64,000 nucleotides of DNA, taken from assembly GCA_002786025.1 (NCBI GenBank), contig NHNW01000033.1, positions 1 through 64,000 on the forward strand, read 5' to 3'. The notes under the pieces are model-generated. The model was not told the origin of the DNA, did no database searches, and was given only the letters and a program-made list of their open reading frames with translations. How positions within the stretch are numbered: the first letter of the stretch is position 1; every line of letters begins with the position of its first letter. The stretch comes from Zasmidium citrigriseum (Eukaryota; Ascomycota; Dothideomycetes; Mycosphaerellales; Mycosphaerellaceae). The translations under genes were made by a program, and so were the position numbers. Shown in pieces: positions 22,156-33,138 of this stretch.

Positions 22156-23103
22156 TCACACCCTATTAACCCACTTGAGGACCATCATCACACACAAAAG
22201 ACAGATCAGACACGAAGCCATAATGATCTCCAGATCGGCCACAGCCCGGCGTTTTCCCCTCGCACTCCTCCTGTTCCTTCTCCTCAACAACTTCCACTTC
22301 TCTGCCCAAAGCCAATCTCCCAAAGCATTCACATTCGCCTTCGAAATCTCATTCTCACGCACTGTGCCGCCTCGTGGTGATCCAAGCGCCATGGCGTGAA
22401 CTTGTAACAAGCCCTCGACGAGTTGACGGAGTTCCGGAATGCGGGCGAGATCGCTTGACAGAAAAGCGTCTCTGTAAGGTAGCTTGCCAGGAATGGTCTC
22501 GAAGACGGATGAATTGATATGGAGGATGAGGGTGTGCAGGTTGGAGAATTTGGCCAGGTGCGAGAAGTCGGGGAGGGGATTTACTCCTTCCTGGTTCTGC
22601 GACGGCAGGATCAAGGGTAAGAGCGGAGGAAAGCGTCGACGGCCCAAGGTGTATGGGGAAGGATGACCTCTCCGGTAGCAACATTCCAAACTGCGCATGT
22701 GGCGCTCAAGCATGCCCGATGGCGCCTTCTCGCAGATCTCGAGCAAGATGGTGAAGTCTTTTACGAAGATCGTCCGTTTGCTTTCAAGTCATCAGCACCA
22801 CGCTGTCGCGATCGTCCGATACGATCGTGTTCACACTCACCGAAACCATTCCTCCGCTGCCTCGAAATACCATTGTCGACAGACTAGCATGACGTTTAGC
22901 GGGCACTTCACGTTCTTGTACAGCGTGCTTAAAGCCGTCGCTGGCGGAACTCCCGGCATCAGGGTAGCTCTTAGACGAGCTTTCTTGAAGGAGGTGACTG
23001 CGAGGCGATCTGCATCCGAGTACGCGAACGAGTAAATGATATCGCGGATCTCCTGCGGTAGGCGGGTGAAAAATGCGGCCTCAGCGGCGGTCGTGGTGGC
23101 CAT
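22156..23103 (-). CDS. 2EXR/F-box-like protein with C-terminal membrane segment, paralog 6 of six
   Basis: Exon 1 is 23103..22841 and exon 2 is 22780..22156 (60-bp phase-2 intron), giving 295 residues. It starts with F-F-T-R-L-P-Q-E-I-R-D-I-I-Y-S-F-A-Y and exon 1 ends E-E-W-F-R. Exon 2 begins K-R-T-I, and has F-S-N-L-H-T-L-I-L-H-I and A-R-I-P-E-L-R-Q-L-V blocks. It differs from the other copies in its end: a basic stretch (R-R-R-N-R-R) followed by about 16 hydrophobic residues rich in Ile, Cys, Leu, Val and Met. That could anchor the protein in a membrane by its tail. It is the first copy of the array in the direction of transcription. Confidence 0.78.
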
Positions 23104-23254
23104 AGCGAATATCGAAGGCGTGTCTCCTTCGTTGCGACAGCAACTGTGAGGTGGACGATATCGTAAATGGGTCTGTCTGCGGTTTTAAGGACGAGGGAAA
23201 GGAGTATTAGAATACACGTTGCATGCAATAATACTTTCGACCAGAAAATTCCAT

Positions 23255-23262
23255 TGCTTACC
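23255..23262 (-). promoter_or_regulatory. TGCTTACC element upstream of paralog 6
   Basis: The conserved element sits about 155 bp before the start codon of paralog 6. With this copy, all six members of the array carry it. Confidence 0.45.
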
Positions 23263-24024
23263 TCTCCCTGAAGTCTCGACATTCCCAAATCACCTTCGGG
23301 CCGGACACAAGTTTTGCCTATATATTACACCTTTGCGTTGTGCAGTCACTCAGCGCTCACCAATAACTGGTGAGGTCCGGTGCTCAGCATCAATTGGCCG
23401 GTCGGTTAGAGCGCTGAGCAAATTTCTTTTGGTCCTCAGTTCGAATGTCCAAGAATTTGACAGATTTCTTTTTGCAATTGAGTCGCATTGATTTGGAGAT
23501 CGTACCCGTCGCAGGAGATCACTTAACAATCGTTGGTGACCTTTCAATCTTTTTTTGCTCTTGATAGAATGAGAATCAGGGGCGTTTGTTGTTTTGTTTC
23601 ACATGCAACTGCGGAAGCTGCCGTTATCCCGAGTGAGGAAGGAGCGATCGCGCTTGCATCTATTCCCTGCAAGCATGTCAGCAAACGCAACAGTAGTCTC
23701 GTGCGGAAAGAAAGTCTACTTTGCCATCTTACTACTTTGATCTCTCCTCTCCCTCCAGATCATAAAACCGAACACTCCTCGCCGCGAATAGCTTAGACTC
23801 CTGCACTCCATGGATCGACTCGGAACCGTGGTACTCATCAATGATATCAATATACAACTAATACAACACTTTCTCGTCGAGCGACCTCGTATCAATGCCT
23901 CTTTTGTCACATGCGTCTATGCAAAAGCATCCCATCTATACGCCGATGTGCCGCCGTGTGTCCGTCTCGCACTCTCGCTTGAACGCATGAATAACAATCA
24001 ATATCAATCCTCCCTCTTCGTGTA
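23263..24024. other. Intergenic region between the paralog array and PAH1
   Basis: No gene is supported. The interval holds the upstream region of paralog 6 and the 3' end of PAH1. A degenerate tRNA-like string near 23385-23460 (GGTCGGTTAGAGCG then GTTCGAAT) does not fold as a proper cloverleaf. An ORF starting at 23810 runs antisense into PAH1 and is a shadow. Confidence 0.5.
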
Positions 24025-26595
24025 TCATCTCTCAAGCGACAGACCCAACCCATTCTTACTCGGCGAATCCTCGTCACTTAATCGTCGTGGTGTTCGTCCT
24101 GCGTCATCCCTCAAATCCGAGCCTAGTCGTGGCGTTCGTGGTTCGACGGGCGAGTGCGCACCGCCCTTTGAGTCTTCAAGCTCGAGTTCGAAATCGAGAT
24201 CTCCGTCATCTGCCTCCTCGTCCTCGCCATCGGCATCGTCTTCGTCATCCTCATCAATCATCGAGCTCGTGAGATCGTCGTCGTCAATGACGGATTCCGT
24301 GACCGATTGGTCGAGACTCGCCCTCGGATCAGACAGATAGCTGTCGGCAAGGTCGGCCTCATCCTCACTCAGCACGCTCTCTCTCGTATCAGCAGGCGCC
24401 AACCGAGCCAACGCAGTCTCGATCACAGAATCATCTTCGTCCTCACTGTCGGTGAAATCCTCAATGTCAAGTGGCTTATCCCTCCAGTAATTGAAGTCGG
24501 TGAATTCCTCACCTCCCCCTTTCACCAGCAGGCCGACAGGTGGAAAGTAGTGATCGACAATCTCACGCATGCTGCTATACGCGGTCTTGTACTTGTTGAG
24601 GGAGAGGAGATCCAGGCTCACCTCGGAGTTACTGTTAATGGTGAAGATCCGTGTGGAGGGAATGTTCACCGAGCGGTAGCTGAGCGCGTCAGTGAGGCGA
24701 TTACCGAATCCCGCGTAGAAAGGGCTCCCCGAGCGCCCTTTACCTGTGCCGAGACCGCCAGGAGCCTCACTTCCCTTGATCGGCCTTAAGCCCGCGGATT
24801 GGTCCTCGTGAGTATGTTCTGCGCCGCCGTGGCCGATGAAGAGAGCCATTATATCTCGTAGACAGGCCATCTTAAAGATCTCCGGCTTGCGCAGGTAAAC
24901 CTCACGCCTGAGGGCCGCGATTGTGCGGTCAGGTGAAAGTATCACCGGTCCCTTTGGCAACTTGTATCCCTCCTGGACCACGCCATTTAGATAGGCCCGA
25001 GTCGTGTCTGCTTGGCCTACACTCCTACTCGTCAAATAGAGAAAGTTGTAGCCGTTTGACGAGATTTCCGTGTAAAGCTTGGCCACACCCTGGTGTGTCC
25101 AGTCTCTGCCGATGGTATTCAGCACGTGGCCGAGCACGTCTGATTTTGTGATTGTCCCGTCGATGTCAGATATCACAATGGGCACGTCATGCTTCCAGTA
25201 CCACAAGGTCGCGTTGCAGGTCGCGCGATTGACAGTAAAAGCCATGGAATTGGCGCCAGATTGCAGACTCATCGATTTGAGCTGGTCAGAGGTCAAACGA
25301 AGGGTCTTGGCATAATTCTTGTTGGGATCCCCATGAATCGCAGGAGAATGAGGCTGCGATGACATGCCCACTGCGCTGTCAGAGTCACGTCTAGTGTGAG
25401 ATCCTTCGAGGTCGGGCTTGCCGTCGCTCTGGCCATCGTCGCTGTGATAGCCGGGGTCTGAGATGGCATCCGTTGAAGCATACGCCGCAGGGTTGAACGT
25501 GCTGATCCCCGAGGCTGCAGCCGCAGCGGCTCGTTTGTTAGCAGCCTCCTTCGCCTCCTCACTGCTGTAAATCCAGATGTTCCCTTTCTCATCAGCCCCA
25601 ATCAGCGCTCCAATATCATACGGGCCCTCCAGCTCCTCAGACAGTAGCTGCCTTGCGATTCCCTCAGCCTGCAGAGCTTCCATATTGCCACTCTTGAAGC
25701 CGGTCATATCCAACATCAGGTCTCCTGACTCAGTAACTTGGTTGCTTATATTGGACGTCCATAGCTTCTTCGACAAGTTCATCGCTCGTGCCTTGGCCTC
25801 CTCCTGGTCAATCGAGGCCGGGTTACTAGATCGATCGTCTCGTACAGGGGAGACTGCTCTTTCCGAATTCGCAGACGGGAGGAGCTCGCTTGTCTCCATG
25901 GACTCGTTTATAGCTGCTTTCGCCGCCGGAAGGGCGCTGTCCGAGGCCATGAGATCGAGTTTGGGCATTGAAGAAGCATGTTGATCCGCGAAAAGAGCGA
26001 AATCATCGGAGGCTGTCCTCTGGAGAGGTTCACCCGGCGAGCCAGACAGCGGTGTCAATTGCCCTAGATCGCTGTTCGGCCTTCGGATTAAAGAAGGAAT
26101 GGGTATCCCCTCGGTAGTGCTCCGACTGTGCCCCCGTTGCAGGTCTCGAGCCCTCGGCCGGAGCGTGTCTCCACGGAGAGAGCTACTTTCCTCAAGATCG
26201 AAGGTATCTGGCTCTTGCAATGGCGGACTTGGCTGCAGTTCAGGACTTGAAGCCGGAGAGACAAGAGGACTGGTCTGCAGCGCTTCTGGTACGCTTTCCC
26301 GAGTCTCGAAGACGAAGAAAGCTTCTCCACCCTCCCCGAGCTTCATAGGGAACTCCTGCTTTTGCCCATTGACCTGAAACTCCACCTTCTTCTCGTACGG
26401 CCGCAGTAGACTGAACTTCCCAAAGCGTATGTGAAAAGGAGAGCAGGCCAGAGATCCATCCTCTTGTTCAACAACGATTACATCAATGGCCCCCGAAAGG
26501 GTGGCCGGGTTGATGCTGTTCCATCCTTTGGACACAGACCCGGTAATGGAACGCACGTACTGCATGGCAGCACTCGAGGGCACGATCCAGTCCAC
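24025..26595 (-). CDS. PAH1: Phosphatidate phosphatase PAH1/lipin (Ned1/Smp2-type)
   Basis: The single-exon gene encodes 856 residues. PAH1 converts phosphatidic acid to diacylglycerol at the ER/nuclear membrane and balances membrane lipid against storage fat. The N-LIP domain (about residues 11-110) shows W-N-S-I-N-P-A-T-L-S-G-A-I-D-V-I. The C-terminal haloacid-dehalogenase domain has the catalytic D477-I-D479-G-T481. It continues through F-L-Y-L-T-S-R-S and P-F-Y-A-G-F-G-N-R-L-T-D-A-L-S-Y-R. Between the R-D-I-M-A-L-F segment and F-Y-A-G-F-G lies an insertion of about 35 Gly/Ser/His-rich residues that I do not expect in the family. The middle and the acidic C-terminus are low-complexity, as is usual. 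Family members often start at M-Q-Y-V, so Met11 (26565) may be the true start. Confidence 0.93.
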   Translation of the reverse strand: MDWIVPSSAAMQYVRSITGSVSKGWNSINPATLSGAIDVIVVEQEDGSLACSPFHIRFGKFSLLRPYEKKVEFQVNGQKQEFPMKLGEGGEAFFVFETRESVPEALQTSPLVSPASSPELQPSPPLQEPDTFDLEESSSLRGDTLRPRARDLQRGHSRSTTEGIPIPSLIRRPNSDLGQLTPLSGSPGEPLQRTASDDFALFADQHASSMPKLDLMASDSALPAAKAAINESMETSELLPSANSERAVSPVRDDRSSNPASIDQEEAKARAMNLSKKLWTSNISNQVTESGDLMLDMTGFKSGNMEALQAEGIARQLLSEELEGPYDIGALIGADEKGNIWIYSSEEAKEAANKRAAAAAASGISTFNPAAYASTDAISDPGYHSDDGQSDGKPDLEGSHTRRDSDSAVGMSSQPHSPAIHGDPNKNYAKTLRLTSDQLKSMSLQSGANSMAFTVNRATCNATLWYWKHDVPIVISDIDGTITKSDVLGHVLNTIGRDWTHQGVAKLYTEISSNGYNFLYLTSRSVGQADTTRAYLNGVVQEGYKLPKGPVILSPDRTIAALRREVYLRKPEIFKMACLRDIMALFIGHGGAEHTHEDQSAGLRPIKGSEAPGGLGTGKGRSGSPFYAGFGNRLTDALSYRSVNIPSTRIFTINSNSEVSLDLLSLNKYKTAYSSMREIVDHYFPPVGLLVKGGGEEFTDFNYWRDKPLDIEDFTDSEDEDDSVIETALARLAPADTRESVLSEDEADLADSYLSDPRASLDQSVTESVIDDDDLTSSMIDEDDEDDADGEDEEADDGDLDFELELEDSKGGAHSPVEPRTPRLGSDLRDDAGRTPRRLSDEDSPSKNGLGLSLER

Positions 26596-27289
26596 GGCGA
26601 CGACGACAGGGCGGAGGGCGAGTGGTGGGCGGCGAAGGGCTGCAGCTTTTGTCGACCGATCCCCGCGAAGCCGTGTTCGTCCAAGCTAGCCAGCACTTCG
26701 AAGCGAGTCTTGTCGGAGGTGTTTCGAGGGAGAACGAGCGACTGGGAGTGAGGCGAGGATTGGTGTTTATGCGCTGCCTGAGTGACAGCGGGTTAAGTTC
26801 GTTTTGGCGGCTGAGGCCACGAGAATGCGATCACACGATGCACGGCTCGACGGCGCAGTGGTCAGCAAACGTGACTGCTCGAGACGTCATTCGCTCCAAT
26901 TCCGGGGCGGCGGGAAAGCGTCTGTTGCTAACAATGCCGAGGGTGGCGGCGTCGGTGTAGCAGAGGGAGAGAGTGGTGTATAATACAATGCGCGAAGAAG
27001 ACGATCTATTTGTACAGATACACACTCCAGCGGTTGAGAGGCGGGTGGGAAGGAGGAGGTTGTTGAATGCAGCCGGGGAGCATGCATCTCCTTCACCCTC
27101 CATGAATCTCGGCCTCTGCTTGCCGAAAGCCAAACTCGCGCCGAACGGGCCAAGCAACTCCACTGCCGCCTCACCTCCACGCTATCTGCAGGAAACATCC
27201 TCCTCTCTTAATCAATTCCCCTTCAATTCCGCCGATTCGATCACCGACCCTGCCCGCCAGCAGCTCGATGCTGCCTTTCTTCTTCCACC
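26596..27289. promoter_or_regulatory. Divergent promoter region between PAH1 and the FN3 gene
   Basis: About 690 bp separate the two start codons. The interval should hold both promoters and 5' UTRs. Overlapping short ORFs on both strands show no family features. I see no specific operator with confidence. Confidence 0.6.
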
Positions 27290-30200
27290 ATGGCGGCAGA
27301 CGACGTGAGACCACGCCGGCCCGCCCTGTTCGCCTCCGCCCAGTCCACCGGTCCTGATATGGCCTCTGCCAAACTGTCGCTGCTGGACCCCGTCTGGCTG
27401 TCCAGGACGGCCACCATGCTGCAGACCTTCGCTATTCCCTTTGCCTTCTACTTCAAGCCCGTCATTGTTTTCATTGCTATGTCATGGTAGGCCTCCCAGC
27501 TATCAGTCTCTTCACAAACCCTTCAATCTGATCTTACCGTGACAGGCTCTTCTACCGAGCCTACCAAGTGTTGAACAAGCCTCTGGAAGAGCTTGCTGGT
27601 CTGCTAGGCTTCGATATCCCTTCCGAACCCGTTATCGACCTGGCCAGCATCAAAGCCGACGGTGCCATTGTTCATATCTCCTTACCCGAGAAACAGCGCC
27701 CGAAGACGTCGATGAAATTCGAGATCCACGTAAATGGCAATGTTATCGACACGCTGCCCGCACACGAGACCGCCGCGACGATTACTGGCTTGCAACCTGA
27801 GGGGTTCTATGTGGTGAGGGTAGCTTTGGTGAACAATGTGGAGTTCAGCTCCAGAAGCGCCCCTGTTCGATTCAGGACTAAGCCTGCAGACTCAGGCGAT
27901 TTCTTCGTTATATCTGCAGATGGACATGAGACGGATCAAGACGGTGGACATGAGGTTGTGCCTCGGGTAAGGCCGTTTAGGGGGTTGAAGGACATAGCAC
28001 CTGCCTCACCTGATACGATTCCTATGGCACGCGAGGGTAGCAGCACTGGACTGGGCGTCAAACGAACTCTTACTGGAGGACGCAGACCATCGCCAGTCAG
28101 CATACCCTCGGATAAGCATGATCCACCTGCCGAGGAGGGAGAGCCGCCGGAAGGTGCTGAAACCATTCAGCAGTTGACTGAAAAGTTGGATGCGATTCGA
28201 AGGGAGACGGATGACGCGGAGAAGCAGGCGAAAGAGGAGGATGAAGAAGAGCTGCGTCAGAAAGATGAGTTGATCAAAGAGCGGGATGGTTTGAAGGCTG
28301 AAGCTACGGAGAAAGAGAAGGCCAGTCGGAATCTGAAGCGAGAGGTAAACACCTTGGAACGCCAGAATACAGCAGCGCAGAACGAGCGCACTAAGCACGA
28401 ACGATTACTGCAACAGAAGAAGCAGGAGAGACAGAAGTTAAAGGATGATGTGGTGCGATGGGAGAGGGAGGTCGAGGAGTACAAAGTTGCCGTGGATAAG
28501 ATCAAGCTGGATAAGGAAGCAGAGGCGAGCAAGGCCGCCGAGAAGAAGGAGGAGCTGCAGACCAAGCAAGCTGAGGAATCTGCTGCGGTCAAGGCTCTGG
28601 ACGATGAGATTCGGGAGAAGAGTGTGGAGATCAAGAAGCTGGAGCGAGCCATGCGAAACAACTCTCCGGGGACGAATGATCAACCGGAACCGAATCTCGT
28701 TCAGCAGTTGCAACAGGACGCCGAAGAAAAGCGACAGTGGGAGATCCAATATGGCCAGCTGCAACAGCAGTATGCCATGACAGTGCAGAAGCTCGAGCAG
28801 GCGAAGCGTTTCTATGGAGAGCAGGCTGCTTATCTGGATACTCTTCGTGCACGTCGACGACAAGAAGAGGCCGCCCACTACTCTTCACCACCTGCGACGC
28901 AAGAACGCCCATTGCGCAGGGGAGACAGCCAGCGGAGTCGCAGAGCACAGAGTGGGCACAGTTCATCCGACAGCCCTCGTATGGCTGGGTTTCCCATCAC
29001 TTCTGGTGCGTTTGGCCCTGCGATGACGAGCACCTCGTCTATGTTCCCCTCAGCGCCGTTCTTGAACATTCACAACGGTATGACGATATCTGGACCTACG
29101 GACGACATTGCCATGACAGAAGAGGAGAAGGAGAAATTGACTGGTGGGGCACCGATGAGCCCAGGAGCTGGCGCTGAGTTGCTACCAGCAGACTTGTTCG
29201 GTGATGGCGACAGGCTTACTGATTTCGTGACACCACTTCCAGGGCTTGGTCAACTACCAGGACTACCAGGAATCCCGGGGCCCGCACCGATCCAATCTCA
29301 GGACGCTGGACAAGGCCCTGCATCTCCTGCATCTGCCAGCTCCCGCTCTCCCAGCGTCTTTGCTAGCCCTCTCGCGAGCCAGCAGAACTTGCAGAACATC
29401 GGCTCACCCGACAATGCAATGGATGCCGACAAGCGCTCTATTCGTTCGGTACGTTCCAATCGCGCAACGAGCAACAGCGGTGCTGGCAGTCGGTTTAGCG
29501 GCATGTTTGGCATCAAGCAACGCGCGAAGACGACGTCCGCAGATGATGGCCTCGCCTTGGGCAAAGCGCAAAGTCATTCGATGCCACGTCAAGATCAAGG
29601 TATACCCGGCATCGATTCGAATACAAGAAAGAGGAACAGCAGCATATCTGGGACTGTCATGGGCGGTGGTTTCGGAGGCGATGCCACGTTCGACGCCCCT
29701 CCACCTGCAGCCAGCTCGAGACGGAGTCGGGCTTTCAACCTCTTCAGCAGCAACAAAGACAAGAGTGATGGCTGGCCCAGCGCTTTCACGCCTTTTGGAC
29801 GACGTCCCACCTCGCCAAGACCCGTGTCGACGCATTCCAATGAGCTCCCGCGGCCCTCATTCGACAGCAGCCGCTGGGGTGTAGATACTTGGCCATCGGT
29901 AGATGCTGCAAGCGGAGCGAGGAGTAGTCCACTCGCATTCGGTGCTGGCTGGAACACACCTCAGCAGTCTCGTGTCTTTGGGTCTCGCCATCCATCTCGA
30001 CGACCATCTGCCCAGTATGGTGCCAGCGGGCCGCCTGAGGACATTCTGGAAGATGAAGACTCCGATACCAGCGGCTCGCTCCGTGCTGCTCGCTTGGGAG
30101 CCATTGGAACCCGGCCGCCTCCTGGATCTAAGAAGGCTGAGAAGTCGGCTGTTGTGGACGTGCCCAAGCTGAACCCTAATGCCAAGGACTTCAAGAGCTT

Positions 30201-30789
30201 CTTCTCGAGCATGAAGCTTAGCAAGTCGAAAGAGGGTGGAACTTCTTCGACGAGTGGCACACCTAACCTCGACAAAGGCGAGTTCGATGAGTCGCCGCCG
30301 AACAGTCGCAAGTCGAAGGATACAAGAGATACCCGCTCGATGACCACGACAGAATCCTCAATCGCCGAATCCTCTCGCAACTCTCAAGACCTCGCGCGAA
30401 CGCCTTCATACACCAACTCCGACGCCGCCGCTCCGTCACCCATGCTTGGAGGCAACTCAGCAGGGAAAGAGAGCTTTATGCAGAAGCTCTCTCGCAAGTC
30501 CAGCTCTGGCAAGTTCACCCTGCCTACGTTCAATCGCACGAAGAGCAAGCTCGACTCGCCGGCGTCCATTCCAACTTCCGTCCCACAGACTGAGGAAGAA
30601 GAGGACCTAAGTGCTAGCGTAAGCAGTCTGCCACGTGAGAGCAAGGAAGTTCCGCGAGGCAGTGGACGGAACTGGAGCAGTGTGCTCAAGCTGGGGAGTA
30701 GCAAGAAGAAAGGCAATGAGACGCCGAGTGTGAGTGGCATGAGCATGACGACTGATGAGGGAGATGGCGAGGAAGATCAGAAGCAGTGA
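27290..30789 (+). CDS. Large fungal protein with N-terminal membrane segment, fibronectin-III domain and long coiled coil
   Basis: Exons 27290..27486 and 27546..30789 give 1146 residues. The ATG has a good context (CCACCATGG). A hydrophobic segment at about 46-70 (F-A-I-P-F-A-F-Y-F-K-P-V-I-V-F-I) spans the splice junction and could anchor the protein in a membrane. A fibronectin type III-like domain follows at about 94-180. Just after it, G-D-F-F-V-I-S-A-D-G-H-E loosely resembles an FFAT motif, which in other proteins binds ER-resident VAP proteins. A charged coiled coil covers about 269-507. The remaining 600 residues are Ser/Pro-rich and disordered, with many basic patches. I recognise it as a conserved fungal architecture but not as a characterised protein. 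Confidence 0.85.
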
Positions 30790-30896
30790 GCAACCATACA
30801 TATATCCTGAATACCGCACCGCACTTCTCTCTTCATGCAATGACTTTTCATAATTCCATCTATCCAAGATCTGCCCCTCCCATCCTCTAATCCTCT

Positions 30897-32226
30897 CTAA
30901 TCCTCCACCCCCTGAATCAACGTCTTAATCCCCTTCGCCGCCTTAACCTCCGCAAACGCCTTCTCCGCCTCCTCAAACTTCACCTTCCCCGTAATCAACG
31001 CCTTGACATCCACCCTTCCACTAGCGATCAACTCCACCGCGAGCGCATAATCGCCCCCTCCATACCGAAAACTCCCTTTCACATTCAGTTCCTTGGCACA
31101 CATCGCCCCGATGGGGAATGTTATGTCGGCTTTGCCCATTCCGCCTTGCACGTAGGTTCCCCCAACACGTAACACGTGGATGGAAGTCTGAATGGCGGGT
31201 TCGGCACCACTGGCGTCGATGACGACGTCGGCGCCGGTGTCTAATCCGCAGGAGGAGATGATGCGCTGCGCGGCGTCCGGGGCGGGTTCGCGCTGGGAGA
31301 CGACTGTATGCGTCGCTGCATACTTCTTGGCGAATGCAAGTCTCTCTTCGTTGATGTCCACTGCCACGATCTTCGTTGCGCCGAAGGCCTTCGCGACGGC
31401 CATACACAGCAACCCAACCGGACCGGCTCCAAAAACCACCACAGAATTCCCCGGCTGAATACTCGCCTGTCGCGTAATATGCACACCCACACTCAGCGGC
31501 TCGACCAGCGCTCCCTCCTCAAGACTCACATTCTCCGGCAACTTATAGCAGAAATCCTCCGGCAAGCGATAATACTTACACAACGTCCCGTCGTAGGGCG
31601 GCGTAGCAGCGAACGCCATATCCGGACAGAGGTTATATTTCCCGCTCTTACACCTCACGCAGCGACGGCAGGGGATTCCGGGTTCCATGGCCACTCGATC
31701 CCCGACTTTTAGGCTCTTGACTTGGGAGCCGACGCTGTGCACGACGCCGGACGATTCGTGGCCGAGGACCATGGGGGCTTTCACTACGAAGTGGCCGATT
31801 TCGCCGTGGACCTAGAGGGTGGGAGGTCAGTACATGTCTTAGACATGCAGCGGTATGGCTTCTCTTACCCAGTAGTGGACGTCGGAGCCGCAGATGCCGG
31901 TCCATTTTACGTCGACTTTGCGGAATTGTCAGGTTGTGAGAGAGATGTTGGTGGGTGTAGAACGTACTGAGGACGGAGTAGGGGTCGTTGTCGAGAGAGG
32001 GGATGGGGCGGTCTTCGTAGACGACGGAGTTGGGTTTTTGGAGGATGAAGGAGGGGTTCTGTTCGAGGTCGAAGGTTAGTTCTAGATTGGATGTGGTTTT
32101 GGTGAGGTTGCGCGCAATGCGGGAAGTTTGGTGTTCGGTTTCGTTCGCATTGGATTGCGTTTGTGAACTTGATGAACTCTTCCTTTGCGGGGTGGAGGGG
32201 AGGTGAGGACTTACTTCTTGACCCAT
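30897..32226 (-). CDS. xdhA: Xylitol dehydrogenase (D-xylulose reductase), zinc-dependent
   Basis: I read four exons: 32226..32215 (12 nt, M-G-Q-E), 32058..31968, 31915..31869 and 31811..30897, giving 354 residues, the normal length. It oxidises xylitol to D-xylulose with NAD+ in the cytosolic pentose pathway; sorbitol may be an alternative substrate. Zinc-binding text is visible: C-G-S-D-V-H-Y-W, G-H-E-S-S-G, and the structural cluster C-R-R-C-V-R-C..C. The NAD fold has G-A-G-P-V-G-L and then V-D-I-N. The 156-bp first intron is chosen because it joins M-G-Q-E to N-P-S-F-I-L-Q, a typical family N-terminus. A longer first exon without this intron would give an untypical Ser/Thr-rich leader. 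It diverges from DUR3. Confidence 0.88.
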
Positions 32227-33138
32227 GGCTGCTATTCTTGAAACCAACAAAGATGGACAATTGTGGGATGAGGCCGGGAAGGAAGGAAGAAGACAACAGG
32301 CGGTATTTGATACTTACGAGACAGGCTGAAGTCGCAACTTCAGAATTTGGTTGAGAACTACATCGTGAGAGAGCCCACAATTCCAGCTCCAGGAAAATCC
32401 GTGGTTAGCACATGGGCATTGAAGTCATTGCAATTCTTCCGGCGGGAGCGGTACCGATCCGTCTCAATTTATCCGCCTTGGCGGTCACGTGCTGACGCTA
32501 ACATGAGAAGGAGAGATGGAAGGAGAAAGTGCATCTCTTCAAGTTCATCAACAACGACAAGAAGACAAGAAGCTCTGGATGGATCGAATATGCAAGCCGT
32601 CGCGTGGCAGAGGATTTGTCCATGCTTCTTTCACATCTCCTGACCCTGCGATGTCGGTTCTTAACTCTTATCTTTGCGCGTTTCCATCGAGTAAGAAGCA
32701 AGAGCAAGGTTGCCAAGCCCTGCGATAGGGGCCTTATCTTCAAAGTCTCGTTGGACCAGGCAAAGCAGATCTCCGACTTCAGCTCTTTGCCGGGCGAAGA
32801 CAATGATTTTCTGTCTCGCGTGCTTCGCGTGGAGGACGTGCAGCTTGCATGGTGCAAGGCCCATGTTGGTGTTGTGTCCTTATCGGAGGGTCCTGGGCCA
32901 TCCAGTAGCATGGAAGGTGAGGCATAGGCAATGCTATTCTGTCACATGCGCCTGTGGCCCGTCGGCCGGGGCAGTCCTGCGAACGTTATCCTGGGGTGGG
33001 TAGGTTGGTGGGGACTAGGTTAGTATTGGGGTAGGTTTTCTGGTCGCGACATACATATGTCAGCGTTGAACCTCATCGTTGTTGAGCAGCATCTCTGTTG
33101 CAACTGATCCTTCCTCTAGGCTCGAGAGCAACGTCGAT
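32227..33138. promoter_or_regulatory. Divergent promoter region between xylitol dehydrogenase and DUR3
   Basis: About 910 bp lie between the two start codons. No gene is supported; the short ORFs overlap on both strands. Four HGATAR-type GATA-factor sites lie on the DUR3 side (listed separately). Confidence 0.6.
32667..32885. promoter_or_regulatory. Cluster of four GATA-factor sites upstream of DUR3
   Basis: AGATAAG in reverse orientation occurs at 32667-32673 and 32733-32739, CGATAG at 32723-32728, and CGATAAG in reverse at 32879-32885. The GATA activators AreA/Nit2 turn on urea and other nitrogen-source genes in fungi, so nitrogen control of DUR3 is plausible. Single GATA sites are common by chance, so this is suggestive only. 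Confidence 0.4.

Noticed and set aside
23385..23460. tRNA-like sequence with GGTCGGTTAGAGCG and GTTCGAAT
   Set aside because: The acceptor and T stems do not pair and no plausible anticodon arm forms; at most a decayed tRNA fragment.
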